Notes under the pieces: generated by a model | What the model saw: the letters and a program-made list of their open reading frames with translations, nothing else | What the model was told of the DNA's origin: nothing | Database searches by the model: none | Translations under genes and position numbers: made by a program | NCBI GenBank assembly: GCA_964569555.1 | Contig: CAZMTT010000049.1 | Location: 1 to 7,712 of the forward strand | Direction: 5' to 3' | DNA: 7,712 nucleotides | Origin: G020353235 sp964569555 | GTDB lineage: Bacteria; Chloroflexota; Dehalococcoidia; Dehalococcoidales; JAUYDJ01 | Part shown: positions 6,646-7,712 of the stretch, piece after piece | How the letters are laid out: the number at the start of each line of letters is the position of its first letter | Position numbering within the stretch: the stretch's first letter is position 1

Positions 6646-6662
6646 GTTAGCCGGAGACCGGC
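6632..6662. promoter_or_regulatory. Pair of near-identical palindromes, candidate operator
   Basis: Two perfect short palindromes lie side by side: TCGGT-G-ACCGA at 6632-6642 and GCCGG-AGA-CCGGC at 6650-6662. Their cores, CGGTGACCG (6633-6641) and CGGAGACCG (6652-6660), differ at one base and start 19 bases apart. They sit between the two divergent promoters. The first overlaps the -35/spacer of the minus promoter, and the second occupies the -35 area of the folK promoter. This placement suits a dimeric repressor or activator bound at two sites about two helical turns apart. No regulator gene is visible in the window. Confidence 0.4.
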
Positions 6663-6672
6663 ACTGGCGTTG

Positions 6673-6681
6673 TGCTATAAT
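6673..6681 (+). promoter_or_regulatory. folK: Extended -10 promoter for folK
   Basis: TGCTATAAT is a perfect TATAAT (6676-6681) with the TGn extension. No good -35 lies 16-18 bases upstream, as is usual for extended -10 promoters. Transcription would start near A6688, giving a leader of about 28 bases before the GTG at 6716. That leader excludes the further-upstream GTG at 6635 as a start. Confidence 0.6.
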
Positions 6682-6704
6682 GAGGGCAATTATCTCCACG
6701 ATGG

Positions 6705-6711
6705 AAGGAGG
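6705..6711 (+). promoter_or_regulatory. folK: Shine-Dalgarno fixing the folK start
   Basis: AAGGAGG ends 4 bases before the GTG at 6716. It decides the start. The in-frame ATG at 6701 lies upstream of this site, and the in-frame GTG at 6635 lies upstream of the predicted promoter. Confidence 0.75.
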
Positions 6712-6715
6712 ACAA

Positions 6716-7216
6716 GTGGGCACGGAACCAGTCACTATATATCTTGGTCTTGGCTCAAATCTGGGCAACCGCTGTGCCAATCTGGACCGGGCGCTGGAAC
6801 TGCTGTCGCAGCGGCTGAGGATGAAGAAGGTATCATCGGTGTATGAGACTGAACCGCTGGGTAATGTTGACCAGCCCCGTTTTCTCAACCTGGTATGTCA
6901 GGCGGCCACGGTGTTGGAGCCAATGGGACTGCTAACACTGATTAAGGGTATTGAGAGCAAACTGGGCCGGTTACCGGCTAAAGCCAATACTCCCCGCATC
7001 ATTGATATTGATATTCTCCTTTACGGCGATAAGACTTTCAAAAACCCCAAGGTGGTTATCCCCCACCCCCGGCTGATGGAGAGGGCCTTTGTCCTGGTGC
7101 CGCTGGCGGAGATTGCACCTGAGGCGGTGCATCCGGTAAGTGGCCAGACTATTAAGGAGATGCTGGAGGGGCTGAAGGAGAAGCAGGGCGTTTTCAAGTG
7201 GGAGGAAAACAGCTAG
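6716..7216 (+). CDS. folK: 2-amino-4-hydroxy-6-hydroxymethyldihydropteridine pyrophosphokinase (HPPK)
   Basis: A 166-residue cytoplasmic enzyme that transfers pyrophosphate from ATP to 6-hydroxymethyl-7,8-dihydropterin, the step before dihydropteroate synthase in folate synthesis. Its length matches the family. Marks in order are YLGLGSNLGNR (9-19), SSVYETEPLG (40-49) with DQPRFLN (52-58), and the HPPK signature PRIIDIDILLYG (93-104), in which D97 and D99 bind the two Mg ions. IPHPRLMERAFVLVPL follows (115-130). The loop before the signature (R85 to R94) is one residue shorter than in E. coli and lacks the Trp of the E. coli RWGPR segment. This is probably ordinary lineage variation. It begins at a GTG with a strong Shine-Dalgarno and ends 10 bases before the pterin synthase gene, with which it should be co-transcribed. 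Confidence 0.95.
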   Translation: MGTEPVTIYLGLGSNLGNRCANLDRALELLSQRLRMKKVSSVYETEPLGNVDQPRFLNLVCQAATVLEPMGLLTLIKGIESKLGRLPAKANTPRIIDIDILLYGDKTFKNPKVVIPHPRLMERAFVLVPLAEIAPEAVHPVSGQTIKEMLEGLKEKQGVFKWEENS

Positions 7217-7226
7217 AGGAGACAGC

Positions 7227-7598
7227 GTGTATCAGATAGCTATCGAGCAGCACTTTGATGCTGCCCATTTTTTGAGGGGTTACCGGGGTAAGTGTGAGGC
7301 AATGCACGGGCATCGCTTTGGGGTGGTGGTCAGGGTAGAGGCTGCCGGGCTTAACGATATCGGCCTGGCCTATGACTTTGCCGACCTGAAGCGGCACCTG
7401 GCTGAGGTTCTGGCCCGCTTTGACCATACCTGCCTCAACGAAGTGCCGCCCTTTGATAAGATAACCCCCTCTTCGGAGCATATTGCGGCGACCATCTATG
7501 CGGAACTGAAACCGAAATTAAGCGGGGCTCCGGTTACCCTCTCCAGTGTGGAGGTATGGGAATCCCCCCAGAGCGGTGTTATCTATACCCCGGACTAA
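7227..7598 (+). CDS. 6-pyruvoyl-tetrahydropterin synthase / QueD family protein (possible FolB-replacing type)
   Basis: A 123-residue member of COG0720. Zinc ligands are H14 (HFDAAHF, 9-15), H27 and H29 (MHGH, 26-29). The active-site Cys is C23, with D66-H67 in FDHTCLNE completing the relay. The substrate-holding Glu is probably E112 in EVWES, and PSSEHIA (81-87) is the usual helix start. The motif around the zinc site reads CEAMHGH, so Cys and Glu are adjacent. QueD needs only the Cys and makes 6-carboxytetrahydropterin for queuosine or preQ0. The PTPS-III type uses a Glu to form 6-hydroxymethyldihydropterin in organisms lacking FolB. Being directly after folK, which uses that product, favours a folate role. 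The GTG start has GAGGAG (7216-7221) 5 bases upstream, overlapping the folK stop. Family membership is near certain, but the exact reaction is open. Confidence 0.9.
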   Translation: MYQIAIEQHFDAAHFLRGYRGKCEAMHGHRFGVVVRVEAAGLNDIGLAYDFADLKRHLAEVLARFDHTCLNEVPPFDKITPSSEHIAATIYAELKPKLSGAPVTLSSVEVWESPQSGVIYTPD

Positions 7599-7712
7599 GC
7601 GCTCTCTTCCGGTGGCAGCAGGTTGGGGATGGCGTCCTCAATAGGGTAGTGCACTTTACACTTGGCGCAGTAGAGGGAGCCTTTGATTATCTCCTTTGCC
7701 TTCTCCTCTTTA
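7595..7712 (-). CDS. Trm112-like small zinc-ribbon protein, C-terminal part (N-terminus beyond window)
   Basis: Read by hand on the minus strand from the right edge to a TAG at 7597-7595; 38 residues are visible. They contain a CxxC (YCAKC) followed by HYPIEDAIPNLLPPEE. This is the hallmark C-terminal half of the Trm112/UPF0434 (YcaR-like) family, usually about 55-70 residues in all. The expected first CPxC zinc pair would lie outside the window. Trm112 activates several methyltransferases in eukaryotes and archaea. Bacterial members are small proteins whose partner is mostly undefined. It is convergent with the pterin synthase gene, and the two stop codons overlap (four bases shared between the genes), leaving no room for a terminator between them. 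Confidence 0.8.
   Translation of the reverse strand, partial: KEEKAKEIIKGSLYCAKCKVHYPIEDAIPNLLPPEESA

Noticed and set aside
6635..6715. N-terminal extension of folK from a GTG at 6635
   Set aside because: It would start upstream of the predicted TATAAT and its transcription start. HPPK homology begins only around 6730, and a strong Shine-Dalgarno precedes the GTG at 6716.

Overview
The window is bacterial, gene-dense and fairly GC-rich, and consists almost entirely of core-metabolic genes with very short junctions. The gene set (a LUD/4Fe-4S protein beside an HdrD-like CCG protein, an aconitase-type LeuCD pair, a short-type isocitrate dehydrogenase, a biotin-dependent carboxyltransferase subunit, and a Trm112-like protein) suggests a strict anaerobe. 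The closest fit in my memory is Chloroflexota, Dehalococcoidia-like. That placement is inference from gene content and not from any marker I could test. I see no mobile elements, tRNA or rRNA genes, or CRISPR array.

Layout. Bases 1-6605 carry six genes, all on the minus strand and read from right to left: an acyl-CoA carboxylase carboxyltransferase subunit (MmdA/PccB type), LeuC-like and LeuD-like dehydratase subunits, an isocitrate dehydrogenase-like enzyme, a CCG-domain (HdrD/LutA-like) protein, and a LutB-like protein cut off by the left edge. The gaps are 57, 0, 11, 2 and 3 bases, so this looks like one operon. A divergent promoter region lies at about 6606-6715. To its right, folK and a 6-pyruvoyl-tetrahydropterin synthase/QueD-family gene read on the plus strand. 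The end of a Trm112-like gene converges on them from the right edge, and its stop codon overlaps the stop of the pterin gene.

How the genes fit together. LeuC-like, LeuD-like and the dehydrogenase form a hydro-lyase plus oxidative decarboxylase module. The dehydrogenase has isocitrate-type rather than isopropylmalate-type substrate residues, so the most economical reading is citrate to isocitrate to 2-oxoglutarate, with the LeuCD pair acting as aconitase. The downstream CCG and LUD proteins resemble LutA and LutB, which pass electrons from 2-hydroxyacid oxidation through Fe-S centres. Their presence in the same operon as the isocitrate module and a carboxyltransferase is the least ordinary feature of the left part. 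On the right, FolK and the pterin synthase act on neighbouring steps of pterin/folate synthesis. The synthase carries adjacent Cys and Glu at its active-site motif, which raises the possibility that it replaces dihydroneopterin aldolase (FolB).

Regulation. The divergent region has an extended -10 promoter on each strand. Between them lie two near-identical palindromic sites 19 bases apart. The minus-strand promoter sits so close to the carboxyltransferase gene that its mRNA would be leaderless or nearly so.
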